This document shows positions 30,901 to 37,211 of a stretch of DNA of 41,198 nt, one piece after another; position 1 is the first letter of the stretch; each line of letters opens with the position of its first letter. The position numbers and the translations under genes are program-made. The notes under the pieces are model-generated. The model made no database searches. It was given only the letters and a program-made list of their open reading frames with translations, and was not told the DNA's origin. The stretch lies in contig SXKJ01000425.1 of the NCBI GenBank assembly GCA_005778115.1, positions 1 through 41,198 of the forward strand, written 5' to 3'. Origin of the DNA: Planctomyces sp. GTDB lineage: Bacteria > Planctomycetota > Planctomycetia > Planctomycetales > Planctomycetaceae.

Positions 30901-32830
30901 TTTGCGTCTTTGCGTCTTTGCGTTGAACATCGACCAACCATTGCTCAATCTCTTCCCGCAACCGCGACACTTCCTCAGACAACTCCCACGAGCGCCCAGG
31001 TGCTTCGCCGCGCCAGAACGGCACGGTCGGCGGCGCACCACCAGCATCGGTCACCACCACATCTAGCTTGCGAATCCCTTGAAAGCGCCACGACGTTGAG
31101 CCGAGCAAGAAGATGTCCCCCCCTTGGCTCTCGACAGCAAAATCTTCGTCGATCGTGCCGACCACGACGCCATCGGGATCGGCGACGACACGATATGAGC
31201 CGATGTCCGGGATCGCTCCGGCGTTCATCGTCGCCGCGATGCGTGCGGCGGGCCGAGCTTTGATGCGACGTTTAACGCGGTCGTGATGCAGATAGACTTT
31301 GCCGCGACCGCTCGTGTCGGTGATCCCCTCGGCCATGATTTGTACGACCGAATCGAACTGCTCGCGAGTCAGATCGCGATACGGATACGCCCGGCGGAAG
31401 ATCTCGAACAGTTCGTCCGACGACCACTCTTCCGCCGCTGCGACCTCAGCCACGATCTGTTGAGCCAGCACGTCCAGCGGCGCGACCGGAATCTGAATCA
31501 CGTCGAGTCGCCCCGCGCGAACCGCTCGCATTAGAGCCATTGCTTCGACCAACTCATCACGAGTCATCGCGAACAGCCGCCCCTTCGGAGTCGCTTTGAC
31601 CGCGTGCCCCGCTCGACCGATGCGTTGCAGAAACGTCGCGATCGCGCCCGGCGAGCCAAGCTGAATCACGAGGTCGATGTAGCCAATGTCGATTCCCAGC
31701 TCGAGCGAGGCCGTCGCCACGACACACTTCAGCTCGCCGTCCTTTAATCGCCGTTCCGTGCGCAATCGCAACTCCGCCGATAGCGATCCGTGATGACTGC
31801 TGATTTTGTCCTCGCCCAGCAACTCAGTCAGTTGATGAGCGACCCGCTCGGCCATGCGCCGTGTGTTGACGAAGACCAACGTGCTGCGGTGCGAGTTGAT
31901 GAGCTCCACCACGCGCGCATTGATCTGCCCCCAATGCTCGTAGGAACAAACCGCTCCGAGTTCGAGTTCCGGGACTTCGATGGCAAGGTCGAGGTGTCGC
32001 GAATGTCCGACGTCGATGATGTGGCAGTGGGGAGTGGGGAATGGGGAGTGGGGAGTGGATGGCATGTCATTGTCGAGAGAGTCACCAAATGGCAGCGCTT
32101 GCTGCCTTTCCGCAAGCTCTGCGTTTCCTGCCTTCTTGTCTTCACTCCCCACTCCCCACTCCCCACTCCCCACTAAAAACTCCGCCATCCGTTCAATCGG
32201 GCGTTGAGTTGCGGAAATGCCGATGCGTTGCAGCGGTTTCTTACAGAGCGATTGCAGACGTTCGAGGCTCAGCGCGAGATGCGAGCCACGTTTGTCTCGG
32301 ACGAGCGCATGGATTTCATCGACGATCACGACTTCGGTTTTTCGGAGTGCGACGCGGCCCTTCACAGAGGTCAGCATCAGGTAGAGTGACTCCGGCGTCG
32401 TGACCAGAATGTGCGGCGGCTTGCGGACGAGTGTCGCTCGTTGCGACGTCGAGGTGTCGCCGGTCCGCAGTCCGACACGGATCGGAGCCGGTTGCTCGCC
32501 GTGAATCGTCCGCAGGCCGGATTGCTCGACCAGTTCAGTGATCTCTCGCAGCGGCACGTCGAGGTTGCGGTGCATGTCGTTCGATAACGCTCGCAACGGC
32601 GAGACGTACACGACGCGAATCCCGTCGCCGAGTTTTTCTTTCAGCGAGCGTCGCAGCAGCCGGTCGATGACCGCGAGGAATGCCGTCAGCGTCTTGCCGC
32701 TGCCGGTCGGAGCGGCGATCAGCACATGCTCGCCATTCGCGATCGCCGGCCAGCCCAGCCGTTGCGGTTCCGTCGGCGCGGGGAAACGCGAGGCGAACCA
32801 TTGCTCGATGATCGGGTGGAACTGCGACAT
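27935..32830 (-). CDS. lhr: Lhr-type ATP-dependent DNA helicase carrying five in-frame repeat insertions
   Basis: 1631 residues from MSQFHPIIEQWF (start 32830; the frame is open to 32938 through a palindrome). It is an SF2 helicase: APTGSGKT (40-47), TTPES, DEIH (171-174), SAT (206-208), ATASLELGIDIG and QRIGRAGHAV. The Lhr-specific winged-helix and C-terminal core regions follow (for example MQMVVHAPFGARV and LDGGEIQERRARA). Bacterial Lhr proteins are 3'-5' helicases linked to DNA repair. Five stretches have no counterpart in the family and coincide with palindromic repeats: residues about 221-269, 634-672, 1114-1148, 1284-1305 and 1402-1436. Without them the length would be about 1450, normal for the family. 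All catalytic motifs are intact. Confidence 0.9.
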   Translation of the reverse strand: MSQFHPIIEQWFASRFPAPTEPQRLGWPAIANGEHVLIAAPTGSGKTLTAFLAVIDRLLRRSLKEKLGDGIRVVYVSPLRALSNDMHRNLDVPLREITELVEQSGLRTIHGEQPAPIRVGLRTGDTSTSQRATLVRKPPHILVTTPESLYLMLTSVKGRVALRKTEVVIVDEIHALVRDKRGSHLALSLERLQSLCKKPLQRIGISATQRPIERMAEFLVGSGEWGVGSEDKKAGNAELAERQQALPFGDSLDNDMPSTPHSPFPTPHCHIIDVGHSRHLDLAIEVPELELGAVCSYEHWGQINARVVELINSHRSTLVFVNTRRMAERVAHQLTELLGEDKISSHHGSLSAELRLRTERRLKDGELKCVVATASLELGIDIGYIDLVIQLGSPGAIATFLQRIGRAGHAVKATPKGRLFAMTRDELVEAMALMRAVRAGRLDVIQIPVAPLDVLAQQIVAEVAAAEEWSSDELFEIFRRAYPYRDLTREQFDSVVQIMAEGITDTSGRGKVYLHHDRVKRRIKARPAARIAATMNAGAIPDIGSYRVVADPDGVVVGTIDEDFAVESQGGDIFLLGSTSWRFQGIRKLDVVVTDAGGAPPTVPFWRGEAPGRSWELSEEVSRLREEIEQWLVDVQRKDAKTQSDWVARPDHREGRGGAVTHALPDGQGVPPSLAGWLLAETNCSEWAAQQIANYAESQKAAIGVIPNQKKIVFERFFDESGGMQMVVHAPFGARVCKAWGLAMRKRFCRSFDFELQATADDDGFILSLGPQHSFPLESMFPMLNRENSRNLLEQAILQTPLFQTRWRWNMNRALLVLRMRNGQKVPPALQRFRSDDLLTAVFPKLTGCQENIVGDHELPDHPLVQQTMYDCLTEAMDLAGLHRVLEDIEAGRIELIARDTREPSPFCYELLNANPYAFLDGGEIQERRARAVANRRTLNPDDVRDLAKLDPAAIEQVVREAQPLIRNADELHDALLSLFFIPHTVADAASIRADASSVGHESDFAELIADRRATSLTLPNGQLAWVAAERLPAITVLFPNQTIDPVIAAPSGVRTAWETTDARVAVLRGWLEVCGPITSAELANQTTFTESQVSSALEALEGEGTVLRGVFRESGECEVRSAELKTGVSDKSVVQLHTPNSELPTPNEWCHRRLLARIHRLTIEGLRRLIEPVDVSTYWRYLARRQGITGNDKRTGSNGLFEVIAMLQGLDIPAVAWERDVLPARIEHYRPEWLDELCLGGEVAWGRLYPPRVDPEKSRPMSGVTRVVPVSLFLRGDLPWLNVVGQVFNLPDPKSGQVENLPHEILSSSAEDLALLLRTRGAMFLTDLLRESRLLPAHVEDGLGELVSRGLVTADGFSGLRQLISDVCRSSSRGASRGRPGLLRQRGVAGSAGRWSLWREWSAECGVRSAELKTETKTLVPVSHSALPTPHSPLRCHEVVEQWAWQLLRRWGVMFKDLLARESGAPSWWELLQVYRRLEARGEIRGGRFISGVAGEQFSMSESIRQLRLLRDGLQGSEADSESQAKGREFVLISAADPLNLVGVLDDQPRVPCIAAHRLVYLDGRCVGTLIADEKWLSPSLSHESQVVVVELLERGSPGQRPIAPVKEMPAVRAHALTSASRSSMRTRAR
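28525..28627. repeat. Heptamer-built inverted repeat inside lhr (copy A)
   Basis: The left arm consists of tandem GGGGAGT-type heptamers and the right arm of ACTCCGC heptamers (four in a row), with a spacer of about 30 bp. It is translated in lhr as SAECGVRSAELK ... SALPTPHSPL. Confidence 0.85.
28918..28979. repeat. Perfect 24-bp inverted repeat inside lhr
   Basis: Arms 28918-28941 and 28956-28979 are perfect inverted copies with a 14-bp spacer. The core GGCAGGTT-TTC-AACCTGCC is itself a hairpin. It is translated as VGQVFNLP ... GQVENLPHE. Confidence 0.9.
29389..29490. repeat. Heptamer-built inverted repeat inside lhr (copy B)
   Basis: Same family as 28525-28627 but more diverged. The left arm has GGGAGTT/CGGAGTT units and the right arm ACTCCGC/ACTCCCC units. 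It is translated as GECEVRSAELKTG ... HTPNSELPTPN, sharing VRSAELKT with copy A. Confidence 0.85.
30815..30894. repeat. Perfect 34-bp inverted repeat inside lhr
   Basis: Arms 30815-30848 and 30861-30894 are perfect inverted copies with a 12-bp spacer. Each arm contains CACGCCC and GGGCGTG, which pair with each other. A short TTTGCGTC tandem lies at about 30900-30925 and is translated as RKDAKTQ. Confidence 0.92.
32025..32174. repeat. Heptamer-built inverted repeat inside lhr (copy C)
   Basis: GGGGAGT heptamers at 32025-32058 are mirrored by ACTCCCC heptamers at 32143-32174, with a spacer of about 85 bp. It is translated as GSGEWGVGSED ... STPHSPFPTPH, between the SAT motif and the second RecA domain. 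Confidence 0.88.
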
Positions 32831-32888
32831 CCACGAGTCCTTCCAGTCGTAGCTTGACTCTCCGAGTCGGTAAACGAATCGACGTATA

Positions 32889-32965
32889 GGCGAGCGGGAT
32901 GGCGTCAGCCCCCGGTTTTTTGCGGAGAACGTGACCACCGGGGGGCTGACGCCGCCCCGCTCGCC
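32889..32965. repeat. Near-perfect 28-bp inverted repeat upstream of lhr
   Basis: Arms 32889-32916 and 32937-32965 are inverted copies differing by two bases and one insertion. It lies between the lhr start and the SGNH gene's stop and keeps the lhr frame open upstream of the true start. Confidence 0.85.
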
Positions 32966-32988
32966 AATTTCTTCTTAGGCTCGCCGCG

Positions 32989-33762
32989 TCAGTATAGCCA
33001 GAGCTTGGACCCGTCCGGCTGTCTCAACACGGGTTGTGAGGAATACTGCTCGCGGCCGAACCAGCGCCGCTCATAGGGTCGTTGACGCCAAAAATGCAGC
33101 GAGTCGTTCGGACTGACGGCTCGGAAGTCAGCAGCTTGTGTCTCGTCGAACCACGAAGCCAGCAATTCTTGCCAAGCCGCCGCGCGATGACGCCGGAGAA
33201 TGTGAATCGGGTCGAAGCCATACCACTCGCCGCGCAGCTCGGGAGTTGGGATCTCGAACTGCCGGCCGAGATCGATGAGGTGTTGATTGAGTCGCGTCGT
33301 CTTGGATTCAAGTTCCTCGAACTGAATTTGGCTGTTCGGAAAGAACAGTTTGCGAAAGAACTGAAACCGTGTGCGGCCCAGTGTCCGCGCGCTGGCGAGC
33401 GGCAGTTGAGTCAGCACGATTCTGGCTCGCATGGCCCGCAACCGTTCCAAGCAGGTCGCGACCCAAGCGGCGATCTGGTCTGGTTCGATCCCGTACATCA
33501 AGTCGTTGCCGACGTCGGTGATGAGCGTTCGCGGCGGCTCATCGGACGTCGGCTGCGCGGCGAGGTCATCCCATACGCGACAAGGCACGATGCCGGGCAA
33601 CTCGCGCGGTCCGATGCGATTCCAAATCCCGAATGAGCGGCCGTGTCCATGCGCGGCGAAGAGTTCCAGCGGCTCAGGAAAAGCTCGATGCAATCCGCGA
33701 ACCAATCGCGGAAACGAAAGCGTCACGTTGCTGGCACCAAGCAGAATGATTCGCGGCATCAT
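32989..33762 (-). CDS. SGNH/GDSL-like hydrolase family protein
   Basis: 257 residues without a signal peptide. The N-terminal LLGASNVTLSF resembles the GDSN block I with the nucleophile Ser11, DVGNDLMYG matches the GND block III, and FDPIHI near residue 190 matches the DxxH block V. A GHGRSFG segment occupies the block II position. The family hydrolyses esters or acetyl groups; the substrate here is unknown. Using Ala at the position before Ser is slightly atypical. It is followed by the palindrome upstream of lhr, and lhr lies downstream on the same strand. Confidence 0.75.
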   Translation of the reverse strand: MMPRIILLGASNVTLSFPRLVRGLHRAFPEPLELFAAHGHGRSFGIWNRIGPRELPGIVPCRVWDDLAAQPTSDEPPRTLITDVGNDLMYGIEPDQIAAWVATCLERLRAMRARIVLTQLPLASARTLGRTRFQFFRKLFFPNSQIQFEELESKTTRLNQHLIDLGRQFEIPTPELRGEWYGFDPIHILRRHRAAAWQELLASWFDETQAADFRAVSPNDSLHFWRQRPYERRWFGREQYSSQPVLRQPDGSKLWLY

Positions 33763-33771
33763 TCATCCCGT

Positions 33772-33838
33772 GTTCGTAGTTCTGCCTTGAGGCGATGCGA
33801 TGGGTGAAAACATTCCGCCTGAAGGCGGGACTACGAAC
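33772..33838. repeat. Imperfect 23-bp inverted repeat at the end of the aldolase gene
   Basis: Arms 33772-33794 and 33816-33838 match at 20 of 23 positions. The right arm contains the TAG stop codon of the 33831-34601 gene. The outer GTAGT and the inner GCCTT/AGGC are shared in style with the element at 26831-26885, so the two may be relatives. Confidence 0.8.
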
Positions 33839-34601
33839 GCTCAACTTCCGTCAGGAACTTCCGTGACTCCGTCATCACATATTGCTCGGCACCAGCGAAG
33901 CCGATCAGGCGATAGCCTTGCGCGGCGGCTTTTCGTGCATCCTCAACACTGCGTGCTGGATAACCGCAAGCGACGTTGTTCTTCAAACACGCGGCGAGGA
34001 TTCGCTCGGCCGCTTGCTGGACCTTCGGATGATCTCGCTCGCCGCCGACTCCGTAACCGAGCGCGAGGTCGCCGGTGCCGACCCACAAGCCGTCGAGCCC
34101 CGCTGCGGCAATCGCCTCAACGTTCTCGACTCCCTCCGGGTCCTCAATCAATGCCAGCAACACGACTTCATCATTCGCGGCTTTGAGATAGTCCGGCCCA
34201 CTGACTCGCCCCCACATCGCGGCTCGGCCAGGGCCGAATCCGCGAGTTCCACGCGGTGGAAACATCCCGGCCGAGATCAACGCATGCGCATCCGAGACCG
34301 TTCGGCAATGTGGAATCAAAACGCCTTGTGCTCCGAGATCGAGCGCGTGCATGACCGCTTCCGGATCGTTCGGTCGCAGCACGCGAACAATCGGAGTCGT
34401 GTTGCCGGCGTAGCACCCGATGACGAGGCCTTCCAGCGATGAAGCATCGACAGCACCGTGTTCGCCATCCAGCAGCACGAAGTCCCAGCCGGCATAGCCA
34501 AGCAACTCGCAGAGGCCCGGTTCCGGCAAACGAACGGAACTCGACCATACGGTCTCTCCAGCCATCAGTTTTTGTTTGACGCGATTCGGTCGGATCATCA
34601 T
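33831..34601 (-). CDS. HpcH/HpaI aldolase/citrate lyase family protein
   Basis: 256 residues from MMIRPNRVKQKL. The class II pyruvate aldolase barrel is recognisable from LLDGEHGAVD (early acidic motif), PIVRVLRPND (substrate Arg), GAQGVLIPHCRT (metal-side segment), FPPRGTRGFGPGRAAMWG, and LIEDPEGVENVEAIAAAGLD (the metal-binding Glu). Relatives are 4-hydroxy-2-oxoheptanedioate, 2-keto-3-deoxy-rhamnonate and 2-dehydro-3-deoxyglucarate aldolases, which cleave 2-keto-3-deoxy sugar acids. The substrate is not determinable. The start at 34601 has AAAGG 8 bp upstream. The stop codon lies inside a palindromic repeat. Confidence 0.9.
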   Translation of the reverse strand: MMIRPNRVKQKLMAGETVWSSSVRLPEPGLCELLGYAGWDFVLLDGEHGAVDASSLEGLVIGCYAGNTTPIVRVLRPNDPEAVMHALDLGAQGVLIPHCRTVSDAHALISAGMFPPRGTRGFGPGRAAMWGRVSGPDYLKAANDEVVLLALIEDPEGVENVEAIAAAGLDGLWVGTGDLALGYGVGGERDHPKVQQAAERILAACLKNNVACGYPARSVEDARKAAAQGYRLIGFAGAEQYVMTESRKFLTEVERS

Positions 34602-34631
34602 GAGTAATACCTTTCTGATTAAAGACTGCAT

Positions 34632-34705
34632 CCGTACCGCGACCGTCAGGGAGCGGCCTGGTACGAGCGTTCGCCGTGAGCCGCTCCCTGACGGTCGCGG
34701 TACGG
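34632..34705. repeat. Perfect 26-bp inverted repeat, copy 1 of a pair flanking a gene
   Basis: Arms 34632-34657 and 34680-34705 are perfect inverted copies with a 22-bp spacer. The arm sequence is nearly the same as that of the element at 35257-35330. Confidence 0.92.
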
Positions 34706-34713
34706 CTCAGAGG

Positions 34714-35205
34714 TCACCGTTTCCCTGCAATCGCCGCCGCGAGCGGCAGTCCCTCGCTGAGCGACGCTCGCAGAGCAACGCACAAGTCGAGGATGACGTC
34801 ATCTTCTTCGGGCACTTGTCGTAACCGGACCGCTTCACCCAGGTCGATCGCCTGCAACAGCAGCCTCAGCCACGAACATGCTTGCACGCGAAACGCAGCC
34901 AGTTCGCTGTCGTTGAGATCGTGGCGAACAAGCTGCGTCTCTTCAGGCGTGCGCGTGCGTTTCAGCCGAGCCAACGTGCTCCCTTGAGTGCGAAACATGA
35001 ATCCCTCGAAGAACGCACGTCGCAAACAGCCGGCGGCGTCGAATTGCAGAACCGGTTCGGCCCCGAAGTAAACCGAACACGCGCCGTTCTTTTTGAATCC
35101 GGCGACGACTGGATCGGGGACGAACGACACCTGCCACTCCACTCGGCGTGCCAGGCCGGTCGCTTCCTGCATCAAGTCTTCGCGGTCGGATTCGTGTTGA
35201 GCCAT
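34714..35205 (-). CDS. Conserved hypothetical protein bracketed by paired palindromes
   Basis: 163 residues, no TM segment, and no family that I can name. It contains KKNGACSVYFGAEPVLQFDA and RRAFFEGFMFRTQGSTLARL, a beta-rich first half and a helical second half (ELAAFRVQACSWLRLLLQAI). Similar short planctomycete proteins with a VYFGxxPVxQFD pattern are familiar, but their function is unknown to me. The gene is enclosed by two copies of one palindromic repeat, 8 bp from its stop and 51 bp from its start. It could be cotranscribed with the downstream aldolase. Confidence 0.75.
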   Translation of the reverse strand: MAQHESDREDLMQEATGLARRVEWQVSFVPDPVVAGFKKNGACSVYFGAEPVLQFDAAGCLRRAFFEGFMFRTQGSTLARLKRTRTPEETQLVRHDLNDSELAAFRVQACSWLRLLLQAIDLGEAVRLRQVPEEDDVILDLCVALRASLSEGLPLAAAIAGKR

Positions 35206-35256
35206 GAGGAAGAAGGTGTCAGAGTTCAGGGCTGTGGGAATATTCCTGGCGCAGTA

Positions 35257-35330
35257 GCCGTACCGCGACCGTTAGGAAGCGGCCCCGATCAGCCAGCGAT
35301 TCGGCCGCTCCCTAACGGTCGCGGTACGGC
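35257..35330. repeat. 28-bp inverted repeat, copy 2 of a pair flanking a gene
   Basis: Arms 35257-35284 and 35303-35330 match at 27 of 28 positions with an 18-bp spacer. Arms share CCGTACCGCGACCGT and AGCGGCC with the element at 34632-34705, but the spacers differ. Confidence 0.92.
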
Positions 35331-35478
35331 TTGTTCGCAACGATTTGTTGGCACACCGAGGATCAGGGCAGGATAAACCCCAACTTGAATTTGCACAGCC
35401 GCAGCCGGACACTGATGCCCTACGCCACGGTTTTGCTGACCTCTGAATCCTGACCACTGGCCCCTGCGAGGCTCCATC

Positions 35479-35781
35479 ATGATCGCCGCCGTTCAAACCG
35501 CTCCCGAAGTGTTCGAGCAAACGTTTTTGCTCACCCGCGCCAAGATTCTGGAAATCGCGGCCACGCTCGATCGGCTGGACCGGGCCGACGCGGCGGAATC
35601 GGTGCGTTCGGATCCTCGCTTTCGACAAATCCAGCAAGGTCTCGAAATCCTCTTGAGCGACGGCTTCCACCGTGCCGCTCAGGTTCAAGAACTCTTCAGC
35701 GATCAGTACGACCCGACCTGGATGAAGAAGTACCTGACGACGGGAGAGCGTCCGGCCCTTTCTCCAAGCGTGCCGCATTGA
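35479..35781 (+). CDS. Small soluble protein of unknown function
   Basis: 100 residues, helical, starting MIAAVQTAPEVFEQTFLLTR. Its middle shows a helical repeat (RFRQIQQGLEILLSDG), and the C-terminus has DQYDPTWMKKYLTTG. I do not recognise a family. GCGAGG lies upstream of the ATG. It is followed, after about 210 bp containing an inverted repeat, by the TatD-like gene on the same strand. Confidence 0.65.
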   Translation: MIAAVQTAPEVFEQTFLLTRAKILEIAATLDRLDRADAAESVRSDPRFRQIQQGLEILLSDGFHRAAQVQELFSDQYDPTWMKKYLTTGERPALSPSVPH

Positions 35782-35828
35782 CCGAAGAGCTGACAAGCTA
35801 TTGAGCAAACCACAACCAGAAATCACGC

Positions 35829-35951
35829 AGTGCAAAGTGATGAGTGAAGACTGCATAGTGCAAAGTGAGAGGCGGAAAGTGCCTCCGCGATTGAAATGAC
35901 TAACGCCTGACTTTCATTCTTCACTTTGCACTCATCACTCTGCACTTTTCA
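35829..35951. repeat. Imperfect inverted repeat upstream of the TatD-like gene
   Basis: AGTGCAAAGTGATGAGTGAAGA on the left is mirrored by CTTCACTTTGCACTCATCACT on the right with small gaps, around a short inner hairpin. The arms consist of AGTG/ATGAGTG-type short tandem units, like the heptamer elements in lhr but with different words. Confidence 0.7.
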
Positions 35952-35991
35952 CATTCCCCCCAACCTTACCACTTCAAGCGACGCACCCACC

Positions 35992-36846
35992 ATGTACTAC
36001 ATCGACCCTCACATCCACATGGTTTCCCGCGTCACCGACGACTACGAACGGATCGCTCGCATGGGCTGCGTCGCCGTCAGCGAGCCCGCTTTCTGGGCCG
36101 GCTTCGATCGCGGTAGCGTGGATGGCTTCCGCGACTACTTCCGGCAGCTCACCGAATTCGAGCCGAAGCGTGCCGGTTGGAGCGGCATCCAGCATTACAC
36201 ATGGCTCTGCATCAACGCCAAGGAAGCTGAAAACGTCGAACTCTCACGCGAGGTCATCAAGATGATCCCGGAGTTCATCAACAAGCCGGGAGTGCTCGGC
36301 ATCGGAGAGATCGGCCTCAACAAGAACACGAAGAACGAGTCGATCATCTTCCAAGAGCACGTCCAGTTGGCGATGCAGCTTGATGAGTTAATCCTAATTC
36401 ATACGCCACATCTTCAAGACAAGTTGAAGGGAACGCGGATGATCATCGACATGCTGATGTCCGATCGCCGCGTGCAGCCAGAGCGAGTGCTGATCGACCA
36501 CGTCGAGGAGCACACTGTCGGCTTGGCGAAGGAAGAGGGCTTTTGGTGCGCGATGACGCTGTACCCGATCACGAAATGCACGCCGTCGCGAGCCGCCGAC
36601 ATCATCGAAGCCTACGGCGACGATCGCATCATGGTGAACTCCGCCGGCGACTGGGGCCCATCCAACCCGATCGCCGTCCCTGACTTCATCCAAGAATTGC
36701 GTCGCCGTGGTCATCCAGAATCGAAGATCAAGAAAATCGTCTACGACAACCCGCTCGAATTCTTCCGCCAGTGCAAGCGGTTCGAGTTCACCCCGCCGGA
36801 CACGTTGGCGGACAATGCTGCTCTGGCGGAATCGCAGAAGGTCTAG
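35992..36846 (+). CDS. TatD-family metal-dependent hydrolase
   Basis: 284 residues from MYYIDPHIHMVSR. TatD-type metal ligands are visible: HIH (7, 9), GIGEIGLN (Glu), LIHTPH (His), IDHVEEHT (His) and NSAGDWGPS (Asp). The sequence resembles the TatD-like proteins of the cyanobacterial/planctomycete ebo cluster (EboB type), but no other ebo genes are seen here, so that is only a similarity. Nuclease or other phosphohydrolase activity is inferred. No ribosome site is evident before the ATG. An open frame upstream (from 35926) reads through the repeat and is not credible. Confidence 0.85.
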   Translation: MYYIDPHIHMVSRVTDDYERIARMGCVAVSEPAFWAGFDRGSVDGFRDYFRQLTEFEPKRAGWSGIQHYTWLCINAKEAENVELSREVIKMIPEFINKPGVLGIGEIGLNKNTKNESIIFQEHVQLAMQLDELILIHTPHLQDKLKGTRMIIDMLMSDRRVQPERVLIDHVEEHTVGLAKEEGFWCAMTLYPITKCTPSRAADIIEAYGDDRIMVNSAGDWGPSNPIAVPDFIQELRRRGHPESKIKKIVYDNPLEFFRQCKRFEFTPPDTLADNAALAESQKV

Positions 36847-36929
36847 TTTTCAGCAGCGTTTTGTGTCGTCGTGACTTTTTGAATTGAACGCTTGGTTGAG
36901 GCACGAAGGGGCTTTTGGCGAGGCAATTG

Positions 36930-37211
36930 ATGACGCTCAAAAACGACATGCCGATGGATCGAACGGTTGTCCGTAAAATGACTCTGGCCGAGGCCGAAGA
37001 GGATTACTCGGACGTTGATTACTGGCTGTCGCAGCCACCCTCGAAGCGGCTGGAGGCTTTGGAACTCTTGAGGCAGATTGCCTATGGCTACGACCCAGAT
37101 ACCGCGCGACTTTCTGGACCTACTCAAGTTGTTAAATCAGCATGGAGTGAAGTATCTCGTCATCGGCGGGTACGCGGTGGTCCTGCACGGCCACAACCGC
37201 ATGACCGGTGA
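36930..37211 (+). CDS. Small acidic protein, putative partner of the nucleotidyltransferase
   Basis: 93 residues from the ATG at 36930 (GCGAGG 6 bp upstream). Its first 60 residues (EAEEDYSDVDYWLSQPPSKR and LEALELLRQIAYGYDP) have the pattern of small proteins that precede DUF6036/AbiEii-like nucleotidyltransferase genes, where a WxxxxPxxRLxAxExLR segment recurs. The last third overlaps the nucleotidyltransferase gene in another frame by about 128 bp and looks like shadow sequence (Arg/Pro-rich), so a frameshift shortly after YDPDTARL is possible. The function is unknown; antitoxin-like is a guess from context. Confidence 0.6.
   Translation: MTLKNDMPMDRTVVRKMTLAEAEEDYSDVDYWLSQPPSKRLEALELLRQIAYGYDPDTARLSGPTQVVKSAWSEVSRHRRVRGGPARPQPHDR

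Noticed and set aside
34632-35330. The paired palindromes as terminal inverted repeats of an insertion sequence
   Set aside because: Each is a complete palindrome in itself, the enclosed gene is not a transposase, and I see no target-site duplication.
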